In this document: positions 26,540 to 36,107 of the stretch, in pieces
How the letters are laid out: each line of letters starts with the position of its first letter
Numbering within the stretch: position 1 is the first letter of the stretch
Source of the DNA: Bacillus tianshenii
GTDB lineage: Bacteria; Bacillota; Bacilli; Bacillales; Bacillaceae_N
Reading direction: 5' to 3'
Length of the DNA: 64,000 nt
NCBI GenBank assembly: GCA_020524525.2
Contig: CP129018.1
Span: 2,174,115 to 2,238,114 of the forward strand
Position numbers and translations under genes: made by a program
The notes under the pieces: generated by a model
Database searches by the model: none
Seen by the model: only the letters and a program-made list of their open reading frames with translations
What the model was told of the DNA's origin: nothing

Positions 26540-26691
26540 TGACTTTTTTCCGAAATATTGTAATAATTAATTTACAAAACATTAACATTATTTACAACCA
26601 TTTAATTTTATTTGTTAAATTTTCCTTGAGCTGTTCTAACGCCATAGACATACATATATATTATATTCTTAACTTTAAGGAGGGGCTAACA

Positions 26692-26778
26692 ATGTTTATC
26701 GTTGAATATATTGCTTGGTGTGCTCTTATTTATGCAGGTTCCCTTGGAATTGGTTTAGCTACCCTTAAAACGAAATAA
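26692..26778 (+). CDS. 28-residue hydrophobic peptide
   Basis: A strong AAGGAGGGG ribosome site eight bases before an ATG opens a 28-codon frame that is almost wholly one membrane helix (about residues 2-24) with a basic end TLKTK. A terminator follows within five bases of the stop, so the gene forms its own unit. Similar single-helix peptides occur in Bacillus as spore, stress or type I toxin peptides. I do not recognise this one and saw no antisense RNA gene opposite. Confidence 0.6.
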   Translation: MFIVEYIAWCALIYAGSLGIGLATLKTK

Positions 26779-26781
26779 ATT

Positions 26782-26808
26782 AAGATGCGAGCACTTAGCT
26801 CGCATCTT
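26782..26808. terminator. Bidirectional terminator between the small peptide gene and the chemoreceptor gene
   Basis: Ten-base perfect stem AAGATGCGAG/CTCGCATCTT with a seven-base loop. The chemoreceptor stop codon lies in the loop. Confidence 0.8.
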
Positions 26809-28606
26809 TTTGTTTGGCAATTTGAAATTCTTTCGTTAACTTAGCTAACGATTCGGACAGCTCCATTAGCTTCTTTCCAATTTGATGACTATCATTCATC
26901 TGACGCATCTGATCTTCTGATACGACCTGCATTTGCTCAGCGCTTGCTAATGTTTCCTGCGAAACTGACGCAAAGCTTTGGACTGATTGTTCAATTGTTG
27001 GTAACATCTGTTGCAATGATTGTAATTCCTGTTCAATGACTTGCATATCTCCGTTCATGACGTTAATTTCTTTCATTAAGTTATCAAATGAATGCTTTGA
27101 TGTGACCGCAACATCTAAATGCTCAGAAATATTACTGCGCATTCCGTCAAATTGGTTTGCTGCTGTAAGTGAAATTTGCTCCATACTTTGAATGGAATGT
27201 GATATTTCTGTCGTAGCGTCTGATGATTGTTCTGCAAGCTTTCGTACTTCCTGCGCAACTACGGAGAATCCTTTACCAGCTTCACCTGCACGCGCCGCCT
27301 CAATGGCTGCATTTAACGAAAGAAGCTTCGTTTGTTCTGCAATATTGTTAATCAAATCAATGACATTTGCAATGGATAAAGAATGCTTTTTGACGTCATC
27401 GATTGTTTTTGCCATTGAAGTAAACTCTTTTTCAAACTCATCCATCGCATCAATCATATCTGTCATCCGACCTTCTCCCTCTTCAGCAGAGACGTTCATT
27501 TGTGATGCGCTTCTGAAAAGATTGTGCATATTCGTTAAAACGTGCTCAATCTGATGTTTCATTTCTCCAAACGTATGAATGTTTTCTTCAGAACGGGAGG
27601 CCGTTTGTTCAGCACCATGCTTCACAACATGGATTGCATCCATAAGCTGGTTATTATATGACTGCGCTGTATCAGAAGCGTGCCGCAGGTCATGGCCAGT
27701 CGATTCAAGTTGTGTTGTCGTCTGATTTACACGTGAAATCATTAATGACATTTGCTTCATCATTAAGTTAAAACTTTTTATTAGTGATGTAATTTCAGGG
27801 GTTGTAGTTGTAATATCAATATGCTGATTTAAATCCCCATTCCGTACTTTCCGCATCACATTTCGCAATTCAGTTAATGGCTTTGTTATACTTCGCACAA
27901 TCATTCCAATCATTAAACTTGCAATAACGACACTAATACCTACTGCAAGTAGATTAAAACGCCCTAGCTGATAAATCGTCCCCATATAACTTTCGGTTGG
28001 AACAGCTAATAAATAGATCCCTCGTAATTCCTGGATAGTCTTAAATGCAAGTGTATAATCTTTATGATTTACCTCAGCATGGATGATACCATCTTCCATT
28101 TCATCTATGACTTTTAACACCTCTTGTGAAAAGGTCACCTTTGACGAGGCACTAATCGGAAACGGCTTTGCTTGTCCTCTTTCTACTAGAAAAAAGTCGG
28201 CTTCAAGACCGTCCTGAATTAACTGAGATGATTGCGTCTGAATAACTCTACGGTTCAAACGATTTTCAAATTTTTCCATATCCCCTGCATATGCCAACAT
28301 CAAATTTCCAGCAATTTCACTCGTTGTGTCTACTTCACGTTCCAAACGACTTTCGATAATTTTCATGGTCGTTTCTTTTGACTTCGAATAAGATACATAA
28401 CCGGTAGTGCTTAAAGACGCAACCAGTAATGTAATAAATAAGATAAACAAGCGTTGCTGCAAGCTAACTTTCATAAGAACTGTATCCTGAATCCACTTCA
28501 TAAAACGACTTTCGCGTTTCTTCGGTGACCGTTTCTTTTTACTATTAAAGGAGCTTTTTGTCTGTTTATTTGTGAGCTCAAACCGCTTCCCATTCCCTAT
28601 TTTCAC
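26795..28606 (-). CDS. Methyl-accepting chemotaxis protein
   Basis: The 603-residue receptor has an N-terminal basic cytoplasmic stretch of about 50 residues, a membrane segment (52-73), an extracellular sensor of about 140 residues, a second segment (about 214-236), a HAMP domain, and the signalling domain. The conserved hairpin tip reads [20 protein letters not shown]. It should control CheA in response to an unknown ligand. The basic leader before the first segment is unusually long. A GTG start follows AAAGGGGTG. No sigma-D promoter was seen in its direction. Confidence 0.9.
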   Translation of the reverse strand: MKIGNGKRFELTNKQTKSSFNSKKKRSPKKRESRFMKWIQDTVLMKVSLQQRLFILFITLLVASLSTTGYVSYSKSKETTMKIIESRLEREVDTTSEIAGNLMLAYAGDMEKFENRLNRRVIQTQSSQLIQDGLEADFFLVERGQAKPFPISASSKVTFSQEVLKVIDEMEDGIIHAEVNHKDYTLAFKTIQELRGIYLLAVPTESYMGTIYQLGRFNLLAVGISVVIASLMIGMIVRSITKPLTELRNVMRKVRNGDLNQHIDITTTTPEITSLIKSFNLMMKQMSLMISRVNQTTTQLESTGHDLRHASDTAQSYNNQLMDAIHVVKHGAEQTASRSEENIHTFGEMKHQIEHVLTNMHNLFRSASQMNVSAEEGEGRMTDMIDAMDEFEKEFTSMAKTIDDVKKHSLSIANVIDLINNIAEQTKLLSLNAAIEAARAGEAGKGFSVVAQEVRKLAEQSSDATTEISHSIQSMEQISLTAANQFDGMRSNISEHLDVAVTSKHSFDNLMKEINVMNGDMQVIEQELQSLQQMLPTIEQSVQSFASVSQETLASAEQMQVVSEDQMRQMNDSHQIGKKLMELSESLAKLTKEFQIAKQKDAS

Positions 28607-28819
28607 ACTAACACCCCTTTACCATATTCAAGTCAGAGTATGACAAACTTTTGTTAAAGAAGTGTAAAGAGGCGATAAACATTTTATTAAGAAGATACAG
28701 GAAATGAGAGAAATCTATTCCAAATGTCATCTTTCTACATGAAAAAAATATGTCCAATTTCGTTATTTTTCAAATGGACAAGCATAACTTGTAGTAAGAA
28801 ATATTAAGGAGAGATGACA

Positions 28820-29146
28820 ATGAAGAAGGTTCTACTTAGCTTACTAGCGACATTCATTTTATACGCAGCTTATTCAGACTTAACAACAGGTTCTCTTCGG
28901 GATACAACACCGGTTTATGCGAAAAAACAAGAGCAAAGGATTTCAGCACCATATGTCGAGCATAAAGTTCAGCCCGGAGACACATTGCTATCAATTACAC
29001 AAACACTGCACGGTGGGAAAACTCCTGTTTTAATCGATCAACTTATCAAGGATTTTAAAAAATACAATAAAAACACAGAACCTATAAACATTCAAACGGA
29101 TAAAGTCTATCGCTTTCCAACCTATTCGCTCGAGAAGAAACAATAA
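28820..29146 (+). CDS. yqfZ: LysM-domain protein YqfZ
   Basis: The 108-residue protein has an N-terminal signal or anchor (residues 4-20) and one LysM-like domain starting YVEHKVQPGDTLLSITQTL, which binds peptidoglycan or chitin-type glycans. In B. subtilis yqfZ is next to ispG, as here. The role is probably in the spore or cell envelope. The second ATG (28820) lies eight bases after AAGGAG. Confidence 0.8.
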   Translation: MKKVLLSLLATFILYAAYSDLTTGSLRDTTPVYAKKQEQRISAPYVEHKVQPGDTLLSITQTLHGGKTPVLIDQLIKDFKKYNKNTEPINIQTDKVYRFPTYSLEKKQ

Positions 29147-29288
29147 CATACACCATCTAAAGCATTTTATGTTAGGATGGAGAAGACGTTAAGTTTTCCC
29201 TTCTAAAAGGACATCACACCCTTTATAATGAAGAAAGAAAACGAACAACAATGATCAAGCAAATTTGATCAAAGGAGCGATATTAGAA

Positions 29289-30395
29289 ATGAATGAAATT
29301 ACACATCGCACAAAAACACGCCCTGTCAAAGTCGGCAATTTGACAATCGGTGGAAATGATCAAGTTGTCGTCCAAAGCATGACAACAACAAAAACACACG
29401 ATGTTGAAGCAACCGTTGCTGAAATCAAACGTCTTGAAGAAGCAGGCTGCCAGATTGTTCGTGTCGCATGTCCTGATGAACGTGCAGCAAATGCGATTGC
29501 CGATATTAAAAAGCAAATTAACATTCCGCTTGTAGTGGATATTCATTTTGATTATAAATTAGCCCTTAAAGCAATTGAAGGCGGTGCAGACAAAATCCGC
29601 ATCAATCCAGGTAACATCGGAAAACGTGCGAAAGTCGAAGCTGTCGTAAACGCCGCTAAAGAAAAAGGGATTCCAATCCGCATCGGTGTCAATGCAGGCT
29701 CCCTCGAAAAACGTATCTTAGAGAAATACGGCTATCCGACTGCAGATGGTATGGTTGAAAGTGCCCTTCATCATATTCAAATTCTAGAGGAACTTGATTT
29801 CCATGACATTATTGTGTCGCTAAAGGCTTCTGACGTGAACCTTGCGATTGAAGCTTACGAAAAAGCCTCTCGTGCCTTTGACTATCCGCTTCACTTAGGG
29901 ATTACAGAATCAGGAACACTATTCGCGGGTACTGTTAAGAGTGCTGCAGGCCTTGGAGCAATCTTGAGCAAAGGAATCGGTAACACTGTTCGTATCTCAT
30001 TAAGCGCAGACCCTGTTGAAGAAGTTCGGGTTGCAAGAGAGTTGCTGAAATCATTTGGCTTAGCTGCGAATGCGGCAACACTTATTTCCTGCCCAACATG
30101 CGGCCGAATTGAAATTGATTTAATTAGCATTGCAAACGAAGTAGAAGAATACATTTCAACAATCAAAGCACCAATAAAAGTCGCAGTGCTCGGTTGCGCA
30201 GTAAACGGTCCTGGTGAAGCTCGTGAGGCGGATATCGGCATTGCAGGTGCACGTGGTGAAGGCTTACTATTCCGCCATGGAGAAATCGTTCGTAAAGTAC
30301 CAGAAGAGATAATGGTTGAAGAATTAAAGAAAGAAGTCGACAAAATCGCAGAAGAGCATTATAAGAAGCAGGCTGAAGAAGCACAAGAAGCTTGA
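29289..30395 (+). CDS. ispG: 4-hydroxy-3-methylbut-2-enyl diphosphate synthase IspG
   Basis: The 368-residue enzyme has a TIM-barrel N-terminal part ([19 protein letters not shown]) and a C-terminal [4Fe-4S] domain whose cysteines lie in ISCPTCGR and [10 protein letters not shown], with the essential Glu in this last motif. It reduces MEcPP to HMBPP in the MEP isoprenoid pathway, upstream of IspH at 41231. The ATG has AGGAG about eleven bases upstream. Single gene ending at a strong terminator. Confidence 0.97.
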   Translation: MNEITHRTKTRPVKVGNLTIGGNDQVVVQSMTTTKTHDVEATVAEIKRLEEAGCQIVRVACPDERAANAIADIKKQINIPLVVDIHFDYKLALKAIEGGADKIRINPGNIGKRAKVEAVVNAAKEKGIPIRIGVNAGSLEKRILEKYGYPTADGMVESALHHIQILEELDFHDIIVSLKASDVNLAIEAYEKASRAFDYPLHLGITESGTLFAGTVKSAAGLGAILSKGIGNTVRISLSADPVEEVRVARELLKSFGLAANAATLISCPTCGRIEIDLISIANEVEEYISTIKAPIKVAVLGCAVNGPGEAREADIGIAGARGEGLLFRHGEIVRKVPEEIMVEELKKEVDKIAEEHYKKQAEEAQEA

Positions 30396-30425
30396 CGAGA
30401 AATATCTCGTCAAGCTTCTTTTTTA
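30386..30425 (+). terminator. Terminator of ispG
   Basis: Fifteen-base perfect stem AGAAGCTTGACGAGA with its complement at 30405-30419, four-base loop, then TTTTTT. Its left arm covers the end of the coding region. Confidence 0.9.
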
Positions 30426-30525
30426 GATTAGAACCAGACCCATTCAACGGTGGAATCAAACAACAGATTCTCGGCTGAACGCTTCTATGTTCTTTTCTAT
30501 GCATATGCAATCCCTTTAAGCGATA

Positions 30526-30912
30526 TCAAAAAAAGGGTGCAATAAATAATGATACGATAATCGCAGCTGCTCCGACACCGATAGCCCAAGCGCCTAAGCC
30601 TTCTGCTCCTCTTCTACGTGCCATAAAGCCGACAATAATGCCTGCTGCCCCTAAGATCACTGGCAAGAAGAACAGTGCAAGAATCGACATCGCTAGCGCA
30701 AACATACCAAGCCCTCTACCGTCAGTATCTTCAGCTTCTTGACGAGCACGCATATCATGCGCATCTTCTGCTCGAGTCTCACTGTTGACTTCAGGTAATC
30801 GAGCTGGTGCCATTTCAGCGGCTGTTTCTTCGCGATATTCACGCTCAGCGGCTGCTCGTACTTCCTCTTTATCGTAGGTTTTCGAATTGTTCTCAAAGTT
30901 ATTTTCTGTCAT
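30526..30912 (-). CDS. yqfX: Membrane protein YqfX
   Basis: The 128-residue protein has an acidic, Ala/Glu/Arg-rich soluble half (1-65) and two membrane segments (about 72-94 and 107-125) separated by an arginine-rich loop (ARRRGAEG). Length and position opposite ispG match B. subtilis YqfX. Function unknown. GAGGGATG precedes the ATG. Confidence 0.75.
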   Translation of the reverse strand: MTENNFENNSKTYDKEEVRAAAEREYREETAAEMAPARLPEVNSETRAEDAHDMRARQEAEDTDGRGLGMFALAMSILALFFLPVILGAAGIIVGFMARRRGAEGLGAWAIGVGAAAIIVSLFIAPFF

Positions 30913-31046
30913 TGTTCATCCCTCGCTTTCCTTTATAGAGAAGCATTCATAGTATGAAGCATAGGGAAGCGATTATAAGTGACAAATGTTTGCACTTCGA
31001 ACAAATATGTTACAATATAACTTATGTTGAAAAGAGGTGGTTGCAT

Positions 31047-31637
31047 ATGAAATCAATTCGAATGGGTATCGACATTGACGGGACCGTCACATGCCCGAGC
31101 ACATTTGTGCCATATTTAAATGAAGCATTTCAAAAAGATTTTACACTTGAAGACATCACACAATACAATCTTGTGCCATTACTTGGCGTTTCTGAAAAAG
31201 AAGTCGCTGCATGGTTTGCCAGAAATGAGCAACGCATCTATGCGGAGTCACCGCTTGCAGAAGGTGCGATCGACGTGCTAGATGACTGGAAGCACGAGCA
31301 CGAATTCTTTTTCATTAGTGCACGAGGAAATCATTTGCTCAATACAACAAAAGAATGGTTTGAAAAACATAATATTCATTTCGACCATATTGAGCTAATT
31401 GGTCAACACGATAAAATCAAAGTCGCTCAAAACCACGATGTCGATATTTTCTTTGAAGACAAACATGATAACGCGGTTGAGATTAGTGAGGAATGCGACA
31501 TTCCGGTCATTTTATTTGATACACCATATAATCGTAACCCTATCCCAGACAAAGTGATTCGCGTTTACAGCTGGCAAGAAGCCCAACACTGGGTCGAAAA
31601 CTGGAAAAAAAGTGAATCATTACGACGAGAAGCATAA
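31047..31637 (+). CDS. yqfW: HAD-family 5'-nucleotidase-like protein YqfW
   Basis: The 196-residue protein has the HAD nucleophile motif DIDGT in GIDIDGTVT, motif II at FFISARGN, the lysine in HDKIKVAQ and the acid pair in DIFFEDKHDNA. It resembles 5'(3')-deoxyribonucleotidases (NT5C type), which remove phosphate from nucleotides. Position between ispG and zur fits YqfW. The ATG at 31047 lies after AGAGGTGG. Confidence 0.85.
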   Translation: MKSIRMGIDIDGTVTCPSTFVPYLNEAFQKDFTLEDITQYNLVPLLGVSEKEVAAWFARNEQRIYAESPLAEGAIDVLDDWKHEHEFFFISARGNHLLNTTKEWFEKHNIHFDHIELIGQHDKIKVAQNHDVDIFFEDKHDNAVEISEECDIPVILFDTPYNRNPIPDKVIRVYSWQEAQHWVENWKKSESLRREA

Positions 31638-31686
31638 AAAAGCCCTCAGCATTTTCACCTTATTTGGTGATGCTGAGGGCTTTTTT
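31636..31686 (+). terminator. Terminator of yqfW
   Basis: Long stem AAAAAAGCCCTCAGCAT with its complement ATGCTGAGGGCTTTTTT (31636-31652 with 31670-31686), extended by TCACC/GGTGA. Confidence 0.9.
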
Positions 31687-31760
31687 CGACGTACAGGATG
31701 TACTAGCTCAGGCGTTGGCCCAGGATGTGCCGTTCTTAGCCAGCGTTCCTTTGATTTTGA

Positions 31761-31884
31761 TCCAGCTATGGCGCCTAGGGGCTCGAGGTCATAAGTCAGC
31801 CTGCTGCGAGGACAAAAAACGGTCCTCTCCGCATTCTGCCTTATGCTTGTCGCCCCTGAGCAAGGCGCCTCCGCTTTTCTTTTG
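31761..31884. repeat. Intergenic hairpin repeat, copy 1
   Basis: Begins TCCAGCTATGGCGCC and ends near GGCGCCTCCGCTTTTC. Its ends form an imperfect inverted repeat (GGCGCCTAGGGGC with GCCCCTGAGCAAGGCGCC), and so do its inner parts (ATAAGTCAGCC...GAGGAC with GTCCTC...GCCTTAT). The unit folds into one long imperfect hairpin. Copy 2 follows at once. This kind of GC-rich repeat is scattered through Bacillaceae intergenic regions. Confidence 0.85.
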
Positions 31885-32004
31885 TCCAGCTATGGCGCCT
31901 AGGGGCTCGAGGTCATAAGTCAGCCTGCTGCGAGGACAAAAAGCGGTCCTCTCCGCATTCTGCCTTATGCTTGTCGCCCCTGAGCAAGGCGCCTCCGCTT
32001 TTCT
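31885..32004. repeat. Intergenic hairpin repeat, copy 2
   Basis: Nearly identical to copy 1 over its whole length (124-base period); the visible differences are an A/G in the centre and the last bases. It ends exactly at the zur stop codon, so the hairpin could act as the 3' end of the znuCB-zur mRNA. Confidence 0.85.
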
Positions 32005-32413
32005 ATTTACATTCTGGGCATTTGCCGTAGATTTCGAATTTGTGGCCGGTGATGTCGTAGCCGGTGAAGTTTTCGTCTAGGCGTTCCATTGGGCAGGCAT
32101 GGATTTGGGCTGTTTTGCCGCAGTCGAGACAGATAAAGTGATGATGATGTTCGTTTGTGGCGCATTTTATACGAAAGTGTTTTTCACCTTCTAATTCTGT
32201 TTCTTCCAAGATTTCTAGCTCAGCAAACAATGACAAGTTACGGTAAATTGTATCAAAGCTTAAGCTTGGGAACTTGCTTTTCATATAATCCAACACATCT
32301 TTTGCACGAATATAGCGATTATTTTCAACGAACAGGCGAAGCATTTCTTCCCGTTTATTCGTATATTTATACCCTTTATTTTTCAGCATATCTAAGGCAT
32401 GATCAAGCTTCAT
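32003..32413 (-). CDS. zur: Zinc uptake regulator Zur (Fur family)
   Basis: The 136-residue protein has the Fur-family winged helix (residues 1-80, with [10 protein letters not shown] and [11 protein letters not shown]) and a C-terminal dimerisation domain with HHHHF and two structural CxxC pairs, CLDC and CPEC. Neighbouring zinc transporter genes and a good Zur operator upstream favour Zur over Fur or PerR. It represses zinc uptake when zinc is ample. Last gene of the operon, 27 bases after znuB. Confidence 0.92.
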   Translation of the reverse strand: MKLDHALDMLKNKGYKYTNKREEMLRLFVENNRYIRAKDVLDYMKSKFPSLSFDTIYRNLSLFAELEILEETELEGEKHFRIKCATNEHHHHFICLDCGKTAQIHACPMERLDENFTGYDITGHKFEIYGKCPECK

Positions 32414-32440
32414 AACGCTTTCCCTCCTGAAATAGAGAAA

Positions 32441-33271
32441 CTATCTACGACTAATTTTTCTCCATACAATCGAACCTAACAAAATGAAGACAGCAAGAAC
32501 AACAATTGTACCACCTGGAGCCAAATCTAAGTAATAAGCCCCTACAAGCCCTCCCATAACAGCTAACTCTCCAAAAATAACAGACATGAAGATGGTTTGT
32601 TTGAACCCTTTTGCAATACGAATACTTGCCGCCACAGGTAGTGTCATTAAGGAAGACACTAATAGTACGCCAACGATGCGCATAGAAGCAGCAATAACAA
32701 GGGCAACGATCACAATAATTATTGAATGAACAGCCTTTGTTTTAATACCAGATGCAATGGCATGTTCCTCATCAAAGGAAACAGCGAATAATTCTTTATA
32801 GAATAGAATCACTGTTGCAACAACAATGATCGTAATAGCAGAAATCATCCACAAGTCGCCGCGACTTACGGCTGTTACACTGCCAAATAAATAACTGAAT
32901 AAGTCCGAGTTAAATCCATCTGCAAGTGAAATGAAAATAACACTTAAACCAATCCCACCGGATAAAATAATCGGAATAGCCAACTCCTCGTAATGCTTGT
33001 ACACCTTCCGAAGCTGCTCAATAAATAGTGACCCAAGCACAGAAAAGCCCATTCCAAAATAGACAGGACTCAAGCCAACAAGCCCAAACTTCTTCTCTAA
33101 CAGCATGCTTGCTGAAATGCCGGCAAGTGTAATGTGTGAAAGTGCGTCTGCAATCAATGATAGACGGCGCACAACGATAAACACTCCTAGCAGTGGCGCA
33201 ATAAAGCCAATCATCATTCCTGTAAGCACTGCATTTTGCAAAAATTCATAACGAAAGAAGCCTTCAATCAT
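32441..33271 (-). CDS. znuB: Zinc ABC transporter permease
   Basis: The 276-residue protein has eight or nine membrane segments and the ABC-3 (ZnuB/MntB) pattern: RRLSLIADALSHITLAG near residue 40 and the GVLLVSSLMTLPVAASI segment near 205. It forms the channel for zinc. It overlaps the end of the ATPase gene by eight bases. The ATG at 33271 is seven bases after GGAGGG. Confidence 0.9.
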   Translation of the reverse strand: MIEGFFRYEFLQNAVLTGMMIGFIAPLLGVFIVVRRLSLIADALSHITLAGISASMLLEKKFGLVGLSPVYFGMGFSVLGSLFIEQLRKVYKHYEELAIPIILSGGIGLSVIFISLADGFNSDLFSYLFGSVTAVSRGDLWMISAITIIVVATVILFYKELFAVSFDEEHAIASGIKTKAVHSIIIVIVALVIAASMRIVGVLLVSSLMTLPVAASIRIAKGFKQTIFMSVIFGELAVMGGLVGAYYLDLAPGGTIVVLAVFILLGSIVWRKISRR

Positions 33272-34037
33272 GTGCATGCCCTCCATGATTATGTGTTAAC
33301 ACTTGGAGCGAATGACCATAGATTTGCGAAACATTCTTTTCTTCAAGCTGCTCAAATTCTTCGGCTTCTCCATGAAAATGCAAATGCTTGTTTAAGCAGG
33401 CCACATGTGTCACTTTATCAGTAATAGTCCCTATATCATGCGTAATCAGCAACAAGCTCATGTTTCGATTACGATTTAAATTCTCAAGCATGTCATAGAA
33501 CATATTCACATTTTGAGCATCGACCCCTACTGTTGGTTCATCTAGAATCAACAGGTCCGGTTCGCTGACAAGTGCACGAGCAATGAAAACCCGTTGCTGT
33601 TGTCCGCCAGAAAGCTCGCCAATATTTTGGTTCGCATACGCCATCATATCAACCGCTTCAATTGCTTCATTCACTTTCTGCTTCTCTTTCTTCCCCATAA
33701 ACCGAAAGAAACCGAGCTTTGAAACAAGTCCCATTGACACAACTTCATGAACAGTAGCTGGAAAGCCAGTGTTAAAACTGTTTGCTTTTTGAGAAACAAA
33801 ACCGATACGGTCCCAGTCCTTAAACTTTTGAATAGGTGTGCCAAAAAGCTTTATGCTCCCGCTTCGTGGTTTCTGTAAACCGAGAATGAGTTTAATTAGA
33901 GTTGACTTACCTGAGCCGTTCGGACCGACCAGACCAAGGAAAGCTCCTTGCGGCAAGCTAAACGTAATATCTTCCAATACATCTTGCTTTTCATAACGAA
34001 AGTAGACGTGTTCAATATCTAAAATGGGTTCCTTCAT
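33264..34037 (-). CDS. znuC: Zinc ABC transporter ATP-binding protein
   Basis: The 257-residue ATPase has Walker A GPNGSGKST, signature LSGGQQQR, Walker B LLILDEPTVGVD and switch LLITHD. Metal-type ABC families share a C-terminal His-rich tail, here HNHGGHAHD. The zinc-binding lipoprotein (ZnuA/AdcA) is not in this operon, so it must be elsewhere. First gene of the znuC-znuB-zur operon, directly downstream of the Zur operator. Confidence 0.92.
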   Translation of the reverse strand: MKEPILDIEHVYFRYEKQDVLEDITFSLPQGAFLGLVGPNGSGKSTLIKLILGLQKPRSGSIKLFGTPIQKFKDWDRIGFVSQKANSFNTGFPATVHEVVSMGLVSKLGFFRFMGKKEKQKVNEAIEAVDMMAYANQNIGELSGGQQQRVFIARALVSEPDLLILDEPTVGVDAQNVNMFYDMLENLNRNRNMSLLLITHDIGTITDKVTHVACLNKHLHFHGEAEEFEQLEEKNVSQIYGHSLQVLTHNHGGHAHD

Positions 34038-34063
34038 GGTTCATCACCTATACTCACTTTAAT

Positions 34064-34094
34064 AATTTGTAATCATTACGATTTATTACGATTT
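34064..34094 (-). promoter_or_regulatory. Zur operator upstream of znuC
   Basis: Bases 34064-34084 read, on the minus strand, AAATCGTAAT-G-ATTACAAATT, very close to the Bacillus Zur box (AAATCGTAAT-N-ATTACGATTT). The half-site ATTACGATTT is repeated directly at 34085-34094, giving room for a second dimer. Confidence 0.85.
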
Positions 34095-34140
34095 GCGTAC
34101 CTAAGTATACTAAACTGATCTTCGAATGTAAACAATACCG

Positions 34141-34180
34141 CAAAAAAACCTGAGCTATACGTCTTGTACAGCCCAGGTTT
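34141..34180 (-). terminator. Terminator of the lytic transglycosylase gene
   Basis: Stem AAACCTG/CAGGTTT extended by AGC/GCT with mismatches, followed on the minus strand by TTTTTTTG. Confidence 0.7.
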
Positions 34181-34190
34181 CCTTTTTTAG

Positions 34191-34919
34191 CTATTGGTTA
34201 TATGCAACAAGTTGTTCTTGTTTCTTTGCTTTATTTTGAATACGCTTCGCGTACCAGCTCTTAGCATGTCCATTTTCTTTCACGTAATTTTCCAAGCCAT
34301 AAATGCCGCGATGATAAGCAGTTAATGCTTGGTCCCAGTCCCCTTCGTAACGTTCATGCAAAAAGTCCAAATAGACGACCGACAATTGAATGGAATAGTA
34401 AGGATTGTATAATAAGTCATCTTTGTATTCAATACCGGCCATATCTGCAATCCATGGCGCTGTATTTTTCATAAACTGGGATAACCCATAAGCATGTCCA
34501 TATTGCGTTTTAGGACCTTTAAGCTTCGGGTCGAATGTGTCTCCTGTTTCAACGCGAATCAGCTCATATACAATGTATGGGTCAATCTCATACTGTTTTG
34601 CTTTGCTGATTAAAAATAGTCCCCATTCTTTTTTAAACTTTCCATCACTTTGTTCAACAAATTGATTGGCAAGCTTTTGAGCTTTCTGCCATTGTTTATA
34701 ATTTGAAAAAGATACTTTCCCGATTTTTTCTTCCTCGTTATTCTGTGTATACTTCATCGCATCACGATACGTAATATTCTTTTCCTCTAACTCTGTTACC
34801 TCTGCCTCGAGCGCAGATACTTTATGTTGATAATGACTTTGCATTGCAACAAACACGCCTGCTCCAATGATTAACAGTGCCGTGAAAATATATCGAGGAC
34901 GATTGATGAATTTCTTCAC
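34191..34919 (-). CDS. Membrane-anchored lytic transglycosylase
   Basis: The 242-residue protein has one N-terminal anchor (residues 9-25), a short coiled coil (ALEAEVTELEEK) and an SLT-type domain (about 95-225) with the catalytic Glu in ELIRVETG, the AYGLSQFM motif and ALTAYHRG. Such enzymes cleave the glycan strand of peptidoglycan between MurNAc and GlcNAc, outside the membrane. Not a member of the B. subtilis yqf cluster, so it may be an insertion. A role in spore coat or cell growth remains open. Confidence 0.85.
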   Translation of the reverse strand: MKKFINRPRYIFTALLIIGAGVFVAMQSHYQHKVSALEAEVTELEEKNITYRDAMKYTQNNEEEKIGKVSFSNYKQWQKAQKLANQFVEQSDGKFKKEWGLFLISKAKQYEIDPYIVYELIRVETGDTFDPKLKGPKTQYGHAYGLSQFMKNTAPWIADMAGIEYKDDLLYNPYYSIQLSVVYLDFLHERYEGDWDQALTAYHRGIYGLENYVKENGHAKSWYAKRIQNKAKKQEQLVAYNQ

Positions 34920-35188
34920 CTATAATCACTCCTTTTCTAAACTCATAGCGCTGATTGTAACGAAGTTTTTTACCTTAAGCAAGAGATAAATACACTCAAA
35001 AATAGGATAAATGGATGGTTGAAGCCCATTTCAAAGGGTTTAACGCCTTATTTTCTTGTAAAAACATTGACTAATCCTCATTTTCTTATGATTTCGTCAA
35101 CAAACATGGTTTTTTTAAGTAAAAATCCAAAAATATGTTAAATAAAAAGCAGGTCGTAACCATCACGCCCTGCAAATTTCGGAAACGA
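34920..35188. other. 269-base intergenic region
   Basis: Holds the leftward promoter of the transglycosylase gene and the terminator of yqfU at 35140-35173. Otherwise AT-rich with no supported gene. Confidence 0.5.
35140..35173 (-). terminator. Terminator of yqfU
   Basis: Stem GCAGG/CCTGC (35149-35153 with 35169-35173), then TTTTTATTT on the minus strand. The inner part adds two pairs at most. Confidence 0.55.
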
Positions 35189-36073
35189 TTAATGAATCGG
35201 TGACTTGAACTTTGCACCTTTCGTTTCTTGTGTATTCATAATCGTAATAAATGCGCTTGGGTCCACATCATGGACAAGTGCTTTTAACTTTGTTACTTCT
35301 AATCGGGTAATAACGGCATAAATAACATCCTTCTCAGCATCCGTATAGCCGCCCTTTCCTTTCAACTTTGTCGTTCCGCGACCAAGCCGATCCAGAATTG
35401 CGTCCGATACTTCTTCATAACGGTCAGAGACAATAATAACAGCCTTTGTTTCATCAAGACCTTGGATAACGGTATCTATCGTTTTGAACGCTATGTAATA
35501 GGCTAAGATTGAAAACAACGCCTGTTCAAGACCAAATACGAAAGCAGCCCAACCAAAGATAAAAAGATTTATAAACATTACAAATTCCCCGACTGAAAAC
35601 GGCAGCCGCTTCGTCATTAAAATACCGAGAATTTCTGTTCCGTCCATTGACCCGCCGTGACGTATAACAAGACCCACCCCAATACCGAGCGTTAATCCGC
35701 CAAACACAGCTGCAAGAATGGGTTCCTTCAAATCTATCGGTGCTGCATGGTGTAGAAAGCTTTCAATAATTGCAAGTGCTAAGATACCGAAAATCGATGA
35801 GAACACAAACGTCTTACCGATTTGCTTATAGCCATAGTACATAAATGGCATATTTAAAATAACAACAAGCGTCGCAAAGCTAATAAACGGCGAGAGATCA
35901 CCGAATAAATGATCTAAAATAAGTGAAATACCAATAATACCGCCATCAATAATTTCATTTGGAACAAGAAAGAGCTCGATCGAAAATGCTGCAAGCCCTG
36001 CTCCAATGCAAATCATGACAAGTCGATACAATAAATGTGGTATGCTCTCCCTCTTATGCTGCTTCTTTGCCAT
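35189..36073 (-). CDS. yqfU: YitT/DUF2179 membrane protein YqfU
   Basis: The 294-residue protein has five or six membrane segments in its first 185 residues (with the family signature [10 protein letters not shown]) and a C-terminal cytoplasmic DUF2179 domain (about 200-290) starting [15 protein letters not shown]. The family is widespread in Bacillus with unknown function; transport is suspected. Position between zur and yqfT-nfo fits YqfU. Ends at a hairpin terminator. Confidence 0.88.
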   Translation of the reverse strand: MAKKQHKRESIPHLLYRLVMICIGAGLAAFSIELFLVPNEIIDGGIIGISLILDHLFGDLSPFISFATLVVILNMPFMYYGYKQIGKTFVFSSIFGILALAIIESFLHHAAPIDLKEPILAAVFGGLTLGIGVGLVIRHGGSMDGTEILGILMTKRLPFSVGEFVMFINLFIFGWAAFVFGLEQALFSILAYYIAFKTIDTVIQGLDETKAVIIVSDRYEEVSDAILDRLGRGTTKLKGKGGYTDAEKDVIYAVITRLEVTKLKALVHDVDPSAFITIMNTQETKGAKFKSPIH

Positions 36074-36107
36074 AATTCCCTCCCGTTACTCCTTTTTACA
36101 ACCCTCA

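Noticed and set aside
28656-28680. TAAA...GCGATAA pattern resembling a sigma-D promoter near the chemoreceptor gene
   Set aside because: It reads away from the chemoreceptor and the spacing is too short.
28751-28780. Inverted repeat TGTCCA...TGGACA upstream of yqfZ
   Set aside because: Only six clear pairs in AT-rich sequence; could be chance.
31612-31918. Open frames on the plus strand after yqfW
   Set aside because: They run through the yqfW terminator and the hairpin repeats and have no ribosome site.
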